64,000 bases of DNA from Lachnospiraceae bacterium (GCA_022767285.1 JALENY010000032.1:1-64000); one strand, 5' to 3'. Shown: positions 34,517 through 46,214, counted from the first letter of the stretch. The notes: generated by a model from the letters alone, not told the origin. Program-made: numbers and translations.

Positions 34517-35741
34517 GTTCTTTTGCCTCCCGGTGATACAGTAATCCTTCTAATGTGGGCTTTGCATGGAAAAATTCCATGCATGCCGATATCGATTCCG
34601 ACGGTAGTTTGTCCGGCTTTTCATTTCGTTTTCCATCCGGTTTTTTGTCTGATTTCGATTCTTCCCGCTTTATGGCACGAATAAGAAGATTTTTCGGCGT
34701 ATGCTCCATATCGATGAATTCCAATATATCAACCTTATAGCCCATATCTTTCAGCATCTCCGCCCGCAGTCCATCCGTCAGAATTGCCTCCATACGTTCT
34801 CTCAGGATACCATACTCCATCACAGGTCTTAATATATCGTTCGAAATCTGCCGATTTAACTCATGCTGGCAGCACGGAACAGACAAGATCACTTCCGCAC
34901 CCCAGGACACTGCTTTTGCCAGCGCATAGTCCGTCGCCGTATCGCAGGCGTGCAGCGTCACCACCATGTCCACATGATTCACGCCCTCATAAGATGCGAT
35001 ATCGCCCTGGTAAAAATGAAGTTTGTCAAATCCATAACGTTTTGCCAGTTCATTACAGTGCTCAATCACATCTGTTTTCAAATCAAGGCCAATGATATTT
35101 ACATCATAGCCTTTCTGTTCATAAAGGTAATAATACATGGCAAAGGTCAGATACGATTTGCCGCATCCAAAATCTATGATCGTAATCTCCCGATCCTTCG
35201 GCAGTTTCGGTAAAATATCTTCTATAAATTCCAGATATCGGTTCATCTGACGGAATTTATCGTACTTTGCATGAATGATTTTTCCGGAACTGCTCATGAC
35301 ACCTAAATCTACAAGATACGGTATCGGTTGGTCGGTCTCAAGAATATATTTCTTCTTCCGGTTATGCTGCAGCCGCTCCCGGACTTCCTCGCTGATTTTC
35401 TCATCAATTGCAGCCGATGTTTTTTTCCTGCACTTCACGGTCATTTTCCCTTTTTTGCTTACCAGAACAGTAGCCTCAGCCTCTTCCGCTTCCAGCTGCA
35501 TCTGTCGGAAATCCTCTTTCAGGGCAGCACAAATATAGGAAATAATCCCCTCTTTTCCATAATTTCTATGGATTTCCTTTGGTCCATGAGTCTCCGTACA
35601 CTGATACATGACCTCATTTTTCAACAGAATCGGCCGTATACGGACTTTGGAGATTCTTTCCTTAGAAACCGCATTACTCAGGATAATGCGATGTAAATTC
35701 TCATTTATATAAATGGTTAATAATTCCTCTATATTCATCAT
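34497..35741 (-). CDS. Class I SAM-dependent methyltransferase
   Basis: A 414-residue protein with a C-terminal Rossmann methyltransferase domain of the METTL25/Methyltransf_32 type. The SAM-binding motif is ITIIDFGCGKSYLTFAMYYYL (about residues 186-206), followed by NIIGLDLK, a VTLHACDTATDYAL segment and SVPCCQHEL. The N-terminal 150 residues are a family-specific domain. Relatives are annotated only as methyltransferases; an rRNA or tRNA substrate is plausible but unproven. A Lys/Ser-rich linker precedes the last 30 residues. It is the first gene of an operon with the exported protein and the M29 peptidase. Confidence 0.85.
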   Translation of the reverse strand: MMNIEELLTIYINENLHRIILSNAVSKERISKVRIRPILLKNEVMYQCTETHGPKEIHRNYGKEGIISYICAALKEDFRQMQLEAEEAEATVLVSKKGKMTVKCRKKTSAAIDEKISEEVRERLQHNRKKKYILETDQPIPYLVDLGVMSSSGKIIHAKYDKFRQMNRYLEFIEDILPKLPKDREITIIDFGCGKSYLTFAMYYYLYEQKGYDVNIIGLDLKTDVIEHCNELAKRYGFDKLHFYQGDIASYEGVNHVDMVVTLHACDTATDYALAKAVSWGAEVILSVPCCQHELNRQISNDILRPVMEYGILRERMEAILTDGLRAEMLKDMGYKVDILEFIDMEHTPKNLLIRAIKREESKSDKKPDGKRNEKPDKLPSESISACMEFFHAKPTLEGLLYHREAKEHEESCS

Positions 35742-35850
35742 TTTCAGTCTAAATATTTCCCTTCAAAGCTCTTCTTTTTTCTTGTGGCGATACTCCCTCA
35801 AAATATATCTTTTCCTGTGATTATTCTCTCCCCCAATTTATTATTCTTTT

Positions 35851-35879
35851 ATTGTAAATGTTTTCCGTAAAAACCTCAA
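35851..35879 (-). promoter_or_regulatory. Promoter of methyltransferase operon
   Basis: On the minus strand TTGAGG (35874-35879) and TACAAT (35851-35856) are separated by 17 bp. The leader is about 105 bases with no evident structure. Confidence 0.65.
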
Positions 35880-35956
35880 GAGTATTTTAATACCGGATTT
35901 TCATCTCCGTGATCTTTGTCTTTTCTTTCTGACACGGAACATTCGTCTTGTTACAC

Positions 35957-35997
35957 GGAAAAACAGAGCCAACTCCTTTGGAGAGTTGTTGGCTCTG
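35957..35997 (-). terminator. Terminator of ATP synthase operon
   Basis: A ten-bp stem, CAGAGCCAAC (35964-35973) and GTTGGCTCTG (35988-35997), with further pairing inside, is followed by TTTTT on the minus strand. It ends the atp transcript after the small downstream gene. Confidence 0.9.
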
Positions 35998-36063
35998 CAT
36001 CTGCTCATTCTCAATCCTGCTGCAAATGTTCTATTTTTACCGTTTATGGTTTTTGTTCCGACA

Positions 36064-36462
36064 TCAAAAATACCGCCGCGCCCTTCTTCTCCTGCATCGT
36101 CTTTCAAACATCTCGTGGCAAAAGAGAATTCGCACCAGATCGTCTATAGGTGTGGAATGGGCCCGGTAATTTTCCTGCATTTCCAGCAGCTCAGGCTCAA
36201 TCCCGCTCTCCTCTCGCACTTTGTCGCTGATCCGTCTGCAAATCTGGGTTACCATAAGATGATCCGGATATTCATCGTACATCATACTGCCGTCATATTC
36301 CATACGATCGCACTCCCGTTCCACCATCTGCTGTATCTTTATACTGGCTTTCGGATAGTAGGACTTCATCATTTCCAAGTCCTTCCGGGCGGTCATTTCA
36401 TCATCATAAAAGCTGGTAAACGGATATGCCACATAGAAAGGCACCGGATGCTCAAAATACAT
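36064..36462 (-). CDS. Conserved small protein of unknown function
   Basis: A 132-residue soluble protein that I do not assign to a characterised family. It begins MYFEHPVPFYVAYPF, is rich in Asp, Glu, Met and Tyr, and ends in a cluster of nine arginines (CRRRRARRYF). That basic tail could bind nucleic acid or membrane lipid. AGGAG six bases before the ATG shows it is translated. It follows atpC by 60 bp and precedes the operon terminator, so it is carried on the ATP synthase message. No signal peptide or membrane helix is visible. Confidence 0.7.
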   Translation of the reverse strand: MYFEHPVPFYVAYPFTSFYDDEMTARKDLEMMKSYYPKASIKIQQMVERECDRMEYDGSMMYDEYPDHLMVTQICRRISDKVREESGIEPELLEMQENYRAHSTPIDDLVRILFCHEMFERRCRRRRARRYF

Positions 36463-36522
36463 AAAAGGCTCCTTACCTATACCATTCTAAAACAGTATAT
36501 GTAAAAAGCCTTAAAAATGTCC

Positions 36523-36942
36523 CTATTTCTTTGCCCTACCGGACAATTCCTGACGGATCAGAGCTTTACGCAGTGCAAACTCTGCCCGCGCCTGATTGAT
36601 TGTGGAATCCTTGGCAGCCAGCCGGCGTTCTGCACGGATCTGTGCCTCATGGGCGCGGTTAAAATCGATTTCCTCCGGCCATTCCGCAATCTCCGCCATA
36701 ACCGTCACACGGTTTTTCAGGATTTCCACAAATCCACCGTGAACCGCTGCTATTTTCTTTTCTCCCTGGTCATCTGTGATACGCATGATACCAGGTACCA
36801 GCACCACGGTTGTCGGCACATGCTGGGCGTAAATACCCATCTCGCCTTCTGTGCTGCAGAATTCCAGCATATATGCATCCTGCTCATAAAAGATTCTGGT
36901 AGGACTGATGATTTTTAAATGAAAATTCCTGTTATCTGCCAT
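36523..36942 (-). CDS. atpC: ATP synthase epsilon subunit
   Basis: Epsilon is part of the F1 central stalk and can inhibit ATP hydrolysis. The 139-residue protein has the N-terminal beta-sandwich (FHLKIISPTRIFYEQDAYMLEF, GEMGIYAQHVPTTVVLVPG) and the C-terminal two-helix domain (about residues 90-139). AGGAG lies seven bases before the ATG. It is the last F1 gene, after atpD, from which it is separated by 183 bp of tandem repeats. That is an unusually long gap within this operon. Confidence 0.96.
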   Translation of the reverse strand: MADNRNFHLKIISPTRIFYEQDAYMLEFCSTEGEMGIYAQHVPTTVVLVPGIMRITDDQGEKKIAAVHGGFVEILKNRVTVMAEIAEWPEEIDFNRAHEAQIRAERRLAAKDSTINQARAEFALRKALIRQELSGRAKK

Positions 36943-36967
36943 AATAAACTCCTATAGAAACAATCCC

Positions 36968-37125
36968 TCGCCTATCCTGACCGGCTCCATGTAAAACAGT
37001 TCTTATATTTTCACATGCCTTTCCGGCCTCATAATAAAGCATTCCCTTTTCGCATACCTGTCCGGTTTCGCGATAACGTATTCTTTTTTCGCATGCCTCT
37101 CCGGCTTCGTGACCAATGGTTCCTT

Positions 37126-37126
<1 letters not shown>
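36968..37126. repeat. 39-bp tandem repeats between atpD and atpC
   Basis: Three clear units of exactly 39 bp occupy 37010-37048, 37049-37087 and 37088-37126, and a decayed fourth lies at about 36968-37009. The shared core in mRNA sense is GCCGGANAGGCATGCGAA. Unit identity is roughly 70 percent. The frame of atpD continues open through all three units after its TAG stop, encoding thirteen-residue repeats with a KPERHAKK-like core. The repeats abut, so this is not a CRISPR array. Confidence 0.85.
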
Positions 37127-38584
<1,458 letters not shown>

Positions 38585-38605
38585 TAATTCTGCCGTGCGC
38601 AACTA

Positions 38606-39493
38606 TCAAGTCAGCGCCTCAGCCCCCGCTATAATTTCCGTCAATTCCTGCGTAATAGAGCCCTGACGTGCACGGTTATACTGAAGTGACAATTTATCGA
38701 TCATTTCCTGCGCATTGCTGGTTGCCGAATCCATAGCCTGCATTCTGGCCCCGTTTTCACTGGCTGCCGCCTGCATCAGCGCACCATAAAAAATACTTGT
38801 TATATATTTCGGAATGATCATATTTAACGCCTCTTCTTCAGAAGGCTCATAATTCATCGGTGTCAGCTTTGCATACGGATCTTCTTCCGTTTCATCCTCC
38901 GCAGCATTTTTTTCCACTGCATCCTCCTCGCTGATGGGGAGCAGCTTCAGCAGCGTCGGCTGATGAGAAACCGTATTTTTAAAGAATGTATATGCTACAT
39001 AAATTTCCCCGATTTCGCCTGTCTGGAATTTTTCCATAAGTTCATTGCACACGGAAATCGCATCGGAATAAAGAGGATGGTTCATGATTTCGGAAGATTC
39101 TTTCATAATCTGATAACCACGGCGTTCTACGTATTCGCGCCCTTTTTTCCCAATACAGTAAACCAATGTGTTCTCCGGGTCAAAATCACCGTCCGTGACC
39201 AGTTTTGCCACATTGGAGTTGTAGCCGCCCGCCAGTCCGCGGTTAGAACTGATCAAAACGACTGCCTTCTTCCCCTGCGGATTGCCATCAAGATACGGAT
39301 GGTTGATTTTTCCGGTCCGTTCCAGAATCGACTGAACAGTCTGAAACATGGTGAGAAAATAAGGGGACGCTTCTTCCGCCTGAGTCTTGGATTTCTGCAG
39401 TTTTACCGTGGCAACCAGCTTCATGGCCTTGGTAATCTGCTGGGTACTGGTAATACTGCCTTTTCTTCTTTTTATATCTCTCATCGAGGCCAT
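38606..39493 (-). CDS. atpG: ATP synthase gamma subunit
   Basis: Gamma is the rotating central shaft of F1. The 295-residue protein has the conserved N-terminal helix MASMRDIKRRKGSITSTQQ with ITKAMKLVATVKLQKS and the C-terminal helix AMDSATSNAQEMIDKLSLQYNRARQGSITQELTEI. A Firmicute-type acidic insertion (DAVEKNAAEDETEEDPYAK, about residues 190-210) is present. GAGGTG lies seven bases before the ATG. It sits between atpA (18 bp upstream) and atpD. Confidence 0.97.
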   Translation of the reverse strand: MASMRDIKRRKGSITSTQQITKAMKLVATVKLQKSKTQAEEASPYFLTMFQTVQSILERTGKINHPYLDGNPQGKKAVVLISSNRGLAGGYNSNVAKLVTDGDFDPENTLVYCIGKKGREYVERRGYQIMKESSEIMNHPLYSDAISVCNELMEKFQTGEIGEIYVAYTFFKNTVSHQPTLLKLLPISEEDAVEKNAAEDETEEDPYAKLTPMNYEPSEEEALNMIIPKYITSIFYGALMQAAASENGARMQAMDSATSNAQEMIDKLSLQYNRARQGSITQELTEIIAGAEALT

Positions 39494-39511
39494 GACGGTT
39501 CACCTCACTTC

Positions 39512-41044
<1,533 letters not shown>

Positions 41045-41051
41045 TTAAAAG

Positions 41052-41105
41052 TTTCCTTATTATTGCTGTTTTTCAGCATCATGGTACACCTGTAGGGTGT
41101 TTCCT
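41052..41105 (-). repeat. ATP operon two-hairpin element before atpA, inside atpH end
   Basis: A 48-bp unit framed by TTTCCT (41052 and 41100). Its mRNA form pairs ACACC with GGTGT and TGCTG with CAGCA. Relative to the copies before atpD and atpF both arms have changed together, which indicates a conserved RNA structure. It also encodes the last residues of atpH (NTLQVYHDAEKQQ), so it has been absorbed into coding sequence. Confidence 0.75.
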
Positions 41106-41647
41106 AATTGCAAATGCAAAAGATCTTTTGACATGTGCTCCAGCTGCGTCTTCAGACTGCTGTCCACCACCCGATCCTTAATGCGGATCACCATACCGCC
41201 CATTAACTCCGGCTCCACGCTGTAATGACACTCCAGCGTCTCGTAGGGAGAGGTTGCAAGAATCTTTTCCTCAATTTGCTTTTTTTGTATTTCTTTCACT
41301 TTCATCGGAGTGCTTATGTAGACCACTCCAATTTTCTTATAATCTTTTACTCTGGCCTCAAAATAATCCAGCATGGCTTTCGTTTCCGAATACCGGTCTT
41401 TCTCCAGTATAATTCTCAGAAAGCCCACCATCTCTTTTGATACCCTGCCATCCAGAATCTTTACCATCATTTCAGTCTTATCCTGACGGTTGATTCCGGG
41501 ATGGGCCATAACCTGATTCAGGTTCTCGTTTCCCAGCAGCAATTTTTTCACTGCACCGGATTCTTCGTACAGCTGATCTGTCATCTGATGCTCCACAGCC
41601 AGCTCAAACAGGGCATCTCCGTATACTTTAGCTGCTAACTTTGCCAT
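41060..41647 (-). CDS. atpH: ATP synthase delta subunit
   Basis: Delta joins F1 to the b-subunit stalk. The 195-residue protein has the typical N-terminal helical domain (AKLAAKVYGDALFELAVEHQ) and C-terminal GGMVIRIKDRVVDSSLKTQLEHM. It overlaps atpF by 13 bp. Its final 15 or so codons lie within a repeated two-hairpin element. The C-terminal NTLQVYHDAEKQQ therefore looks like an added tail, and the protein is slightly longer than the usual 175-180 residues. Confidence 0.96.
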   Translation of the reverse strand: MAKLAAKVYGDALFELAVEHQMTDQLYEESGAVKKLLLGNENLNQVMAHPGINRQDKTEMMVKILDGRVSKEMVGFLRIILEKDRYSETKAMLDYFEARVKDYKKIGVVYISTPMKVKEIQKKQIEEKILATSPYETLECHYSVEPELMGGMVIRIKDRVVDSSLKTQLEHMSKDLLHLQLGNTLQVYHDAEKQQ

Positions 41648-42150
41648 ACGTTATCACCCATTTCCTTTAAGGTTTCCTGAATCAGTTCATCCTGTTTCTT
41701 TTCATCTACCGATGCTCCGACCACCTTGCCGGCCATCTGGGTTGCCACCAGTATGATCTGCTGTTTCATCTCATCCTGAGCTTTGTCTTTTTCAAGCTGA
41801 ATCTCAGCTTCCGCTCTCTGGCGAATGCGGACTGCCTCTTCCTGGGCCTCCATAACAATCTGCTTTTCGTTAAGCATTGCCTTTTTCCGTGCTTCTGAAA
41901 GAAGTGCTTCCGTCTCTTTCTGAACATCATTCAGCTTGCTCTCATACTCTGCTTTTAACTGTGCGGCATCAGCCTTATCTCTGGCAGCCTCATCCAGCTG
42001 ATTTTTGATCCGATCCTGCCGGTCACGCAGCAATTTTTTAACCGGTTCAAACAGCAGATAGGACAACAGTAAAAACAGCACAAAAATGTTAAATGCGTTG
42101 ATTACCACGTCGAACAGCAGTTGGGCGTCCAGATTAAATAATCGTTCCAA
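41635..42150 (-). CDS. atpF: ATP synthase b subunit
   Basis: The b subunit forms the peripheral stalk as a dimer. The 171-residue protein has one N-terminal membrane helix (about residues 12-34, FDVVINAFNIFVLFLLLSYLLF) followed by a long charged coiled coil to the end. The start codon is TTG at 42150, supported by GGAGG seven bases upstream. It overlaps atpH by 13 bp. The 86-bp gap to atpE contains the clearest copy of the two-hairpin repeat. Confidence 0.96.
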   Translation of the reverse strand: MERLFNLDAQLLFDVVINAFNIFVLFLLLSYLLFEPVKKLLRDRQDRIKNQLDEAARDKADAAQLKAEYESKLNDVQKETEALLSEARKKAMLNEKQIVMEAQEEAVRIRQRAEAEIQLEKDKAQDEMKQQIILVATQMAGKVVGASVDEKKQDELIQETLKEMGDNVWQS

Positions 42151-42162
42151 GGTTATGCCTCC

Positions 42163-42218
42163 TTTCCTCTATCTTGCCATGCCTTTTGGCATAATGGTAT
42201 ACCCGCAGGGTATTTCCT
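42163..42218 (-). repeat. ATP operon two-hairpin element before atpF
   Basis: A 50-bp unit framed by TTTCCT (42163 and 42213). Its first hairpin is perfect, ATACCC-TGC-GGGTAT in mRNA sense, and the second is TGCC-AAAA-GGCA. It is nearly identical to the atpD copy over the central 28 bp and lies directly before the atpF ribosome site. Confidence 0.8.
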
Positions 42219-42236
42219 GCCTTTCGATTCCGTCAA

Positions 42237-42503
<267 letters not shown>

Positions 42504-42536
42504 TCATTCCTCCTAATTATCTTTAAATTTTTCTTT

Positions 42537-43274
42537 TTATGCATCTCCGATTTTATCCTGTGTATATACCATCGTCAGCATACAAAATACGTATGTTTGT
42601 ATTGCTCCGGCGAACACATCCATATAGGCGTGTAAGAATGCCGGAACGCCCAGCTTCACCAGAAGCGGTACCAGTCCATAGATCAATGCCATAATAACGG
42701 TTCCCGATAAAATATTACCGAAGAGACGCAGCGCCAGTGAAAACGGTGTGGCAATTTCTCCGATTAAATTAATGGGGAACAACAGCGGCAATGGCTGGAA
42801 CAGCCCTGTAAATGCACCGGCTTTGTTATACTTGACGTTATTGTACTGTACAATACAAAACGTCATAAGGCCCAGCGGAAGTGTCACGCCAAAATCCGCC
42901 GTGGGCGGCCGCAGACCAAACAATCCCGAAATATTTGATATCAGGATAAAAATAAATATGGAACCGACATAGTTGACAAATTTGAAACCCTGTTTTCCCA
43001 TGGTTCCTCTCACCATTTTGTCGAGCATCTCTACAATCAGCTCCGCCACATTCTGAAGCCCGTCAGGCACTTCTTTCGGATGCAGGATCCTGCGCCGCAT
43101 CACCAGCGCCATAATTACGATAAACGCGGTGATGATCCACATGGCCAGATGTGTTGTCGTGATCCACAGTTCCTGCCCCAACAGGGTAAACTTGTGAACC
43201 CCCTTTATCATGAAATCAAATTCCTTTTCGTCTGTCTGAGCGGCGGCAATGAGCAGCATATTCATTCCCGGCAC
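42537..43274 (-). CDS. atpB: ATP synthase a subunit
   Basis: The a subunit forms the ion half-channels beside the c ring. The protein has several membrane helices and the essential arginine in SLALRLFGNILSG. The conserved C-terminal helix HAYMDVFAGAIQTYVFCMLTMVY follows. I place the start at GTG 43274 (245 residues) because GGTGAGG is five bases before it. ATG 43265 or a further upstream GTG (43301) are alternatives. It begins a few bases after the AtpI-like gene. Confidence 0.93.
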   Translation of the reverse strand: MPGMNMLLIAAAQTDEKEFDFMIKGVHKFTLLGQELWITTTHLAMWIITAFIVIMALVMRRRILHPKEVPDGLQNVAELIVEMLDKMVRGTMGKQGFKFVNYVGSIFIFILISNISGLFGLRPPTADFGVTLPLGLMTFCIVQYNNVKYNKAGAFTGLFQPLPLLFPINLIGEIATPFSLALRLFGNILSGTVIMALIYGLVPLLVKLGVPAFLHAYMDVFAGAIQTYVFCMLTMVYTQDKIGDA

Positions 43275-43281
43275 TTTTGCC

Positions 43282-43680
43282 TCACCTTCCTTTCCCGGCA
43301 CGTTTCATCAGAAAGCTGTGTAGCGACGGCTGCAGATATGCTGCCGGTTTGAGCCCGAACATGCCGATAAATGTCATAATAATATTTCCAATCTTAAGAT
43401 ATAACATGAACAAAATCACCGCACAGATAACCAACAGTCTGAGACTGTACATCTTCATACTTTTTTTCTGTGCCCCACTCGGATCCAGATCCAGTGCCTT
43501 CGACAGTCCCAGATGCATATGCCAGATCATAAAAAATGCCAGGCCAACTCCTACCCAAAGGCCAATGGCAAATCCGGTTTTGTCTATCACAAACCACATG
43601 CCGATCAGTTGCACCAGTGCCCCGTAAATCAGAAGCATCCCCCAGATTTCGCGGATAATCGGCTCAATCCTCTTCATCAT
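43282..43680 (-). CDS. ATP synthase subunit I (AtpI-like)
   Basis: A 132-residue membrane protein with four hydrophobic helices (EIWGMLLIYGALVQLIGMWFV, FAIGLWVGVGLAFFMIWHM, LRLLVICAVILFMLYLKIG, and a shorter one). Position between the AtpZ-like gene and atpB and the helix pattern fit AtpI, which helps assemble the c ring. AAAGGAG seven bases before ATG 43680 sets the start. It overlaps the AtpZ-like gene by 17 bp. Sequence is poorly conserved in this family, so assignment relies partly on context. Confidence 0.8.
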   Translation of the reverse strand: MMKRIEPIIREIWGMLLIYGALVQLIGMWFVIDKTGFAIGLWVGVGLAFFMIWHMHLGLSKALDLDPSGAQKKSMKMYSLRLLVICAVILFMLYLKIGNIIMTFIGMFGLKPAAYLQPSLHSFLMKRAGKGR

Positions 43681-43933
43681 GTGATTTCTCCTTTTCCAAA
43701 TCCGATTTTCTGTCATCGCTGTCACGTTCCGGAATCGCATTTTTTACCAGAATATACGCATTTCGAATACCGGAGACAAATCCAAGCACCATCAGCGGTA
43801 TCAATGTATGCCAGCCAAATTTACCATCCAGAAACCAGCCAATAAAGACACATAAAAAAACAGGCGTCAGCATACCGATTCCCAGCTGTGTGACAAGTGC
43901 CAGGGTACGCCAGACGCTATTATTATAGTTCAA
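43664..43933 (-). CDS. AtpZ/AtpI-family protein
   Basis: An 89-residue protein with two membrane helices (LALVTQLGIGMLTPVFLCVFIG and LIPLMVLGFVSGIRNAYILV) and a charged Asp/Glu/Lys tail. It matches the ATPase_gene1 (AtpZ) family, found first in many F-ATPase operons and linked to Mg2+ or Ca2+ uptake or complex assembly. No ATG suits; a TTG at 43933 follows GGAG by seven bases, giving MNYNNSVWRTLAL. The in-frame ATT before it could also serve. It is the promoter-proximal gene of the operon. Confidence 0.8.
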   Translation of the reverse strand: MNYNNSVWRTLALVTQLGIGMLTPVFLCVFIGWFLDGKFGWHTLIPLMVLGFVSGIRNAYILVKNAIPERDSDDRKSDLEKEKSHDEED

Positions 43934-44057
43934 AATGCTTCTCCTTTCCCGCCTATCCAGGATACCTGCAGAATACAGAAAGCATATGCTCCTGCATCCC
44001 TGTTTTACAATGAGCAGGCGCGAACAGATGTCCGTCAGGCATCCGCGCTCTGGTATC

Positions 44058-44086
44058 ATAATATAATATTTTCAGAAAAAAGTCCA
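44058..44086 (-). promoter_or_regulatory. Candidate promoter of ATP synthase operon
   Basis: On the minus strand TGGACT (44081-44086) and TATTAT (44058-44063) are 17 bp apart in a very AT-rich region, about 125 bp before the first gene. The -35 box is weak, so this is tentative. Confidence 0.45.
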
Positions 44087-44191
44087 GTTAATCCCGGTTC
44101 TTTTGCACAAAAAAATATTAAAATATTATAAAAAACTACTATTTTTTCTATAAAGTGGCCATGATCAACAAAGTTCCTCCGTTCTGCAATT

Positions 44192-44923
44192 CTAATACAG
44201 GAACGTCATTTTTTTGCCCGTTTTCGGATGCCGGAACTCCAGACGATATGCACAAAGCTGAAGCCGGCTCTCCTTTCCCGGGTTCGGATTGTATTTTCCG
44301 TCTCCTGCAATAGGCATTCCGGCATGAGAAAGCTGTACACGAATCTGGTGATGCCGCCCGGTAACCAGCTCAATTTCCAGATGGGTATCATCTTTCTTCC
44401 TATAATGAAGTGTAGCTTCTTTTGCTCCCGGCGTTCCTTTCGGCACCACCCGGGAAGTATTTGTTTTGGCATCTTTTAAAAGGTAATCCGTCAGCGTATC
44501 CGTCTCCTTGGGAATCACGCCATCCACCTCTGCCAGGTAGTATTTCCCCATCGTGTGGTTTGTAATCTGTTTATTCAGTTCTTTTGCTGCAAAAGCAGTT
44601 TTCGCAAAAACCAGGACACCGCTGACCGGCTGATCCAGACGATGAATAACGGCCAGATAAGGCTGATTAATGTTTCTATGGTTTTCTCCGGGCTTTACAG
44701 CGGACATATTTTTCCTGCCTGATGCGGAGTGTCCCGTAACAAAACTGCCCGTCACATGGCCTTCACCTTTTTGTTCCTTCCTTTTTTCTTCTGCCAGATA
44801 ATTTTTCAGCAGGCTTTCCATGTCCATCTGCGCGATCCGTGCAGTCTGAACTGCAATCCCTGCCGGCTTTCTGCAGACTAATAATTCATTGTCTTCATAT
44901 AATATATTCTCCTGAATGTTCAT
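44192..44923 (-). CDS. RluA-family pseudouridine synthase
   Basis: A 243-residue RNA pseudouridine synthase. The catalytic Asp sits in VIHRLDQPVSGVLVFAK (about residues 92-108), followed by KYYLAEVDG and the C-terminal VTGRHHQIRVQLSHAGMPIAGD, all typical of the RluA family. There is no S4 domain, and a hydrophilic insert (EEKRKEQKGEGHVTGS, about residues 45-60) is present. AAGGAT precedes the ATG. Target site in rRNA or tRNA cannot be told from sequence. Confidence 0.93.
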   Translation of the reverse strand: MNIQENILYEDNELLVCRKPAGIAVQTARIAQMDMESLLKNYLAEEKRKEQKGEGHVTGSFVTGHSASGRKNMSAVKPGENHRNINQPYLAVIHRLDQPVSGVLVFAKTAFAAKELNKQITNHTMGKYYLAEVDGVIPKETDTLTDYLLKDAKTNTSRVVPKGTPGAKEATLHYRKKDDTHLEIELVTGRHHQIRVQLSHAGMPIAGDGKYNPNPGKESRLQLCAYRLEFRHPKTGKKMTFLY

Positions 44924-45300
44924 CGGTTATCCTTTTCCGCCTCTTATTTTCCGGTATCATCATCGATATACCGAAGTAATTTTCCAGTTCCCTGAGGCTA
45001 TTTTTCAAAGTATTGTGTTTTCTTTTAACAATACTTGGCTTCCCGGTAAAGTGCAAGTGGTTTTTTCAGCCAGCGCCCGACCGAATGTTTTCAGGTCCTG
45101 TCTTTGTTTCAAATCTATTCTCTTTCTCTGCCGGATACAGGACAGGCATCTGCTTTTCAAGCCTTTACATTTTCTTATTTTCTATCTATAATAACATTCA
45201 ATAGTTGTTTGTATCCATACACAGAGAACGTACATTCTGTTTTCCTGGATTACTTTTTGAAAAAAATTTATAAAGAACATTACCTGGAGGAATCAATAAA
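44924..45300. other. Intergenic region between divergent genes
   Basis: This 377-bp gap separates the divergently transcribed pseudouridine synthase and phosphatase genes. It is T-rich on the plus strand, with short Phe-rich frames that I reject as genes. GTCCTGTC near 45094 and ACAGGACAGG near 45137 form an imperfect inverted repeat. I see no convincing promoter. Confidence 0.4.
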
Positions 45301-46074
45301 ATGAGAATCTTATTTGTCCGTCACGGAGACCCCGACTACGCAAACGACACTTTAACAGAAAAAGGCCACCGTGAAGCCGCTTGCCTGGCTGAAACCGCAC
45401 CGGATCTGAATATGGGAGACTGCTACGTGTCGCCTCTTGGCCGTGCAAAAGATACGGCTGCCTACTGTTTAAAAAAGCTGGGAAAAACTGCAGAAACCAT
45501 GGAGTGGCTGCGTGAATTCTCCGATACCGTCGATATCAATGGAAGTGAAGAATTGCTTCGCTGTTACCCGAACACCAGGATTATCGATGGGCGTTACAAA
45601 ACACGTATTCCCTGGGATATGGTTCCGGGCTACTTTACCGAGCACCCGGAATATATCGATCGTTTCGCATGGCGCAATTCCGAAGTTGCGAAACACAGCC
45701 GGATTGTGGAAGACTATGATGCAGTCATCGCCGGCATGGATCGCCTTTTGGAAAAATACGGATACGTCCGCGAAGGCGATCATTATCGCGTGGAAAAAGG
45801 ATGCAGCCAGACCATCACGCTCTTCTGCCATTTTGGCGTTACCTGCGTGCTGCTTTCTCACCTGTGGAACATGTCACCGTTCATTTTATGGCACAGTCTT
45901 GGCCTTCTGCCCACTTCCGTAAGCGAACTGGTAACTGAAGAACGGGAAAAAGGAATTGCTTATTTCCGTGGCCTGCGCCTGGGTGATCAGAGTCACCTGT
46001 ATGCCGGAAAAGAGGAACCGTCTTTTGCATGTCGGTTTTGTGAGTTGTATGGGAATGAGAATGAGAGGCACTGA
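45301..46074 (+). CDS. Histidine phosphatase superfamily protein
   Basis: A 257-residue branch-1 histidine phosphatase (phosphoglycerate-mutase-like). The catalytic histidine is in LFVRHGDPDYA (residues 4-14), the second arginine in SPLGRAKDTA, and the distal histidine in LFCHFGVTCVLLSHL. GGAGG lies nine bases before the ATG. It stands alone between a pseudouridine synthase gene (divergent) and the sugar cluster (convergent). The substrate is unknown; relatives dephosphorylate sugar phosphates, nucleotides or cobalamin precursors. Confidence 0.92.
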   Translation: MRILFVRHGDPDYANDTLTEKGHREAACLAETAPDLNMGDCYVSPLGRAKDTAAYCLKKLGKTAETMEWLREFSDTVDINGSEELLRCYPNTRIIDGRYKTRIPWDMVPGYFTEHPEYIDRFAWRNSEVAKHSRIVEDYDAVIAGMDRLLEKYGYVREGDHYRVEKGCSQTITLFCHFGVTCVLLSHLWNMSPFILWHSLGLLPTSVSELVTEEREKGIAYFRGLRLGDQSHLYAGKEEPSFACRFCELYGNENERH

Positions 46075-46134
46075 ATAAACGATCCACGTAAACATTTCAT
46101 CCGGAACGCTTTTCTGTCCAAGGTATTTTGGAGT

Positions 46135-46214
46135 ATAAAGGACCTGACTCCTGCCACGAACTTTCTGTATAATTAGCAGAATTTTTTGTTCGAAGACAGA
46201 AGTCAGGCCTTTAT
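46135..46214. other. Nested hairpin (element C) between convergent genes
   Basis: ATAAAGG, CCTGACT and CTG (46135-46153) pair with CAG, AGTCAGG and CCTTTAT (46197-46214), with only single-base mismatches. Inside are CGAAC/GTTCG and TTCTG/CAGAA. It lies between the convergent phosphatase and GH65 genes, so it may end both transcripts, although no long T-run follows on either strand. Confidence 0.55.

Noticed and set aside
44916-45191. Small Phe-rich plus-strand frame
   Set aside because: Low-complexity T-rich intergenic DNA, no ribosome site and no domain.
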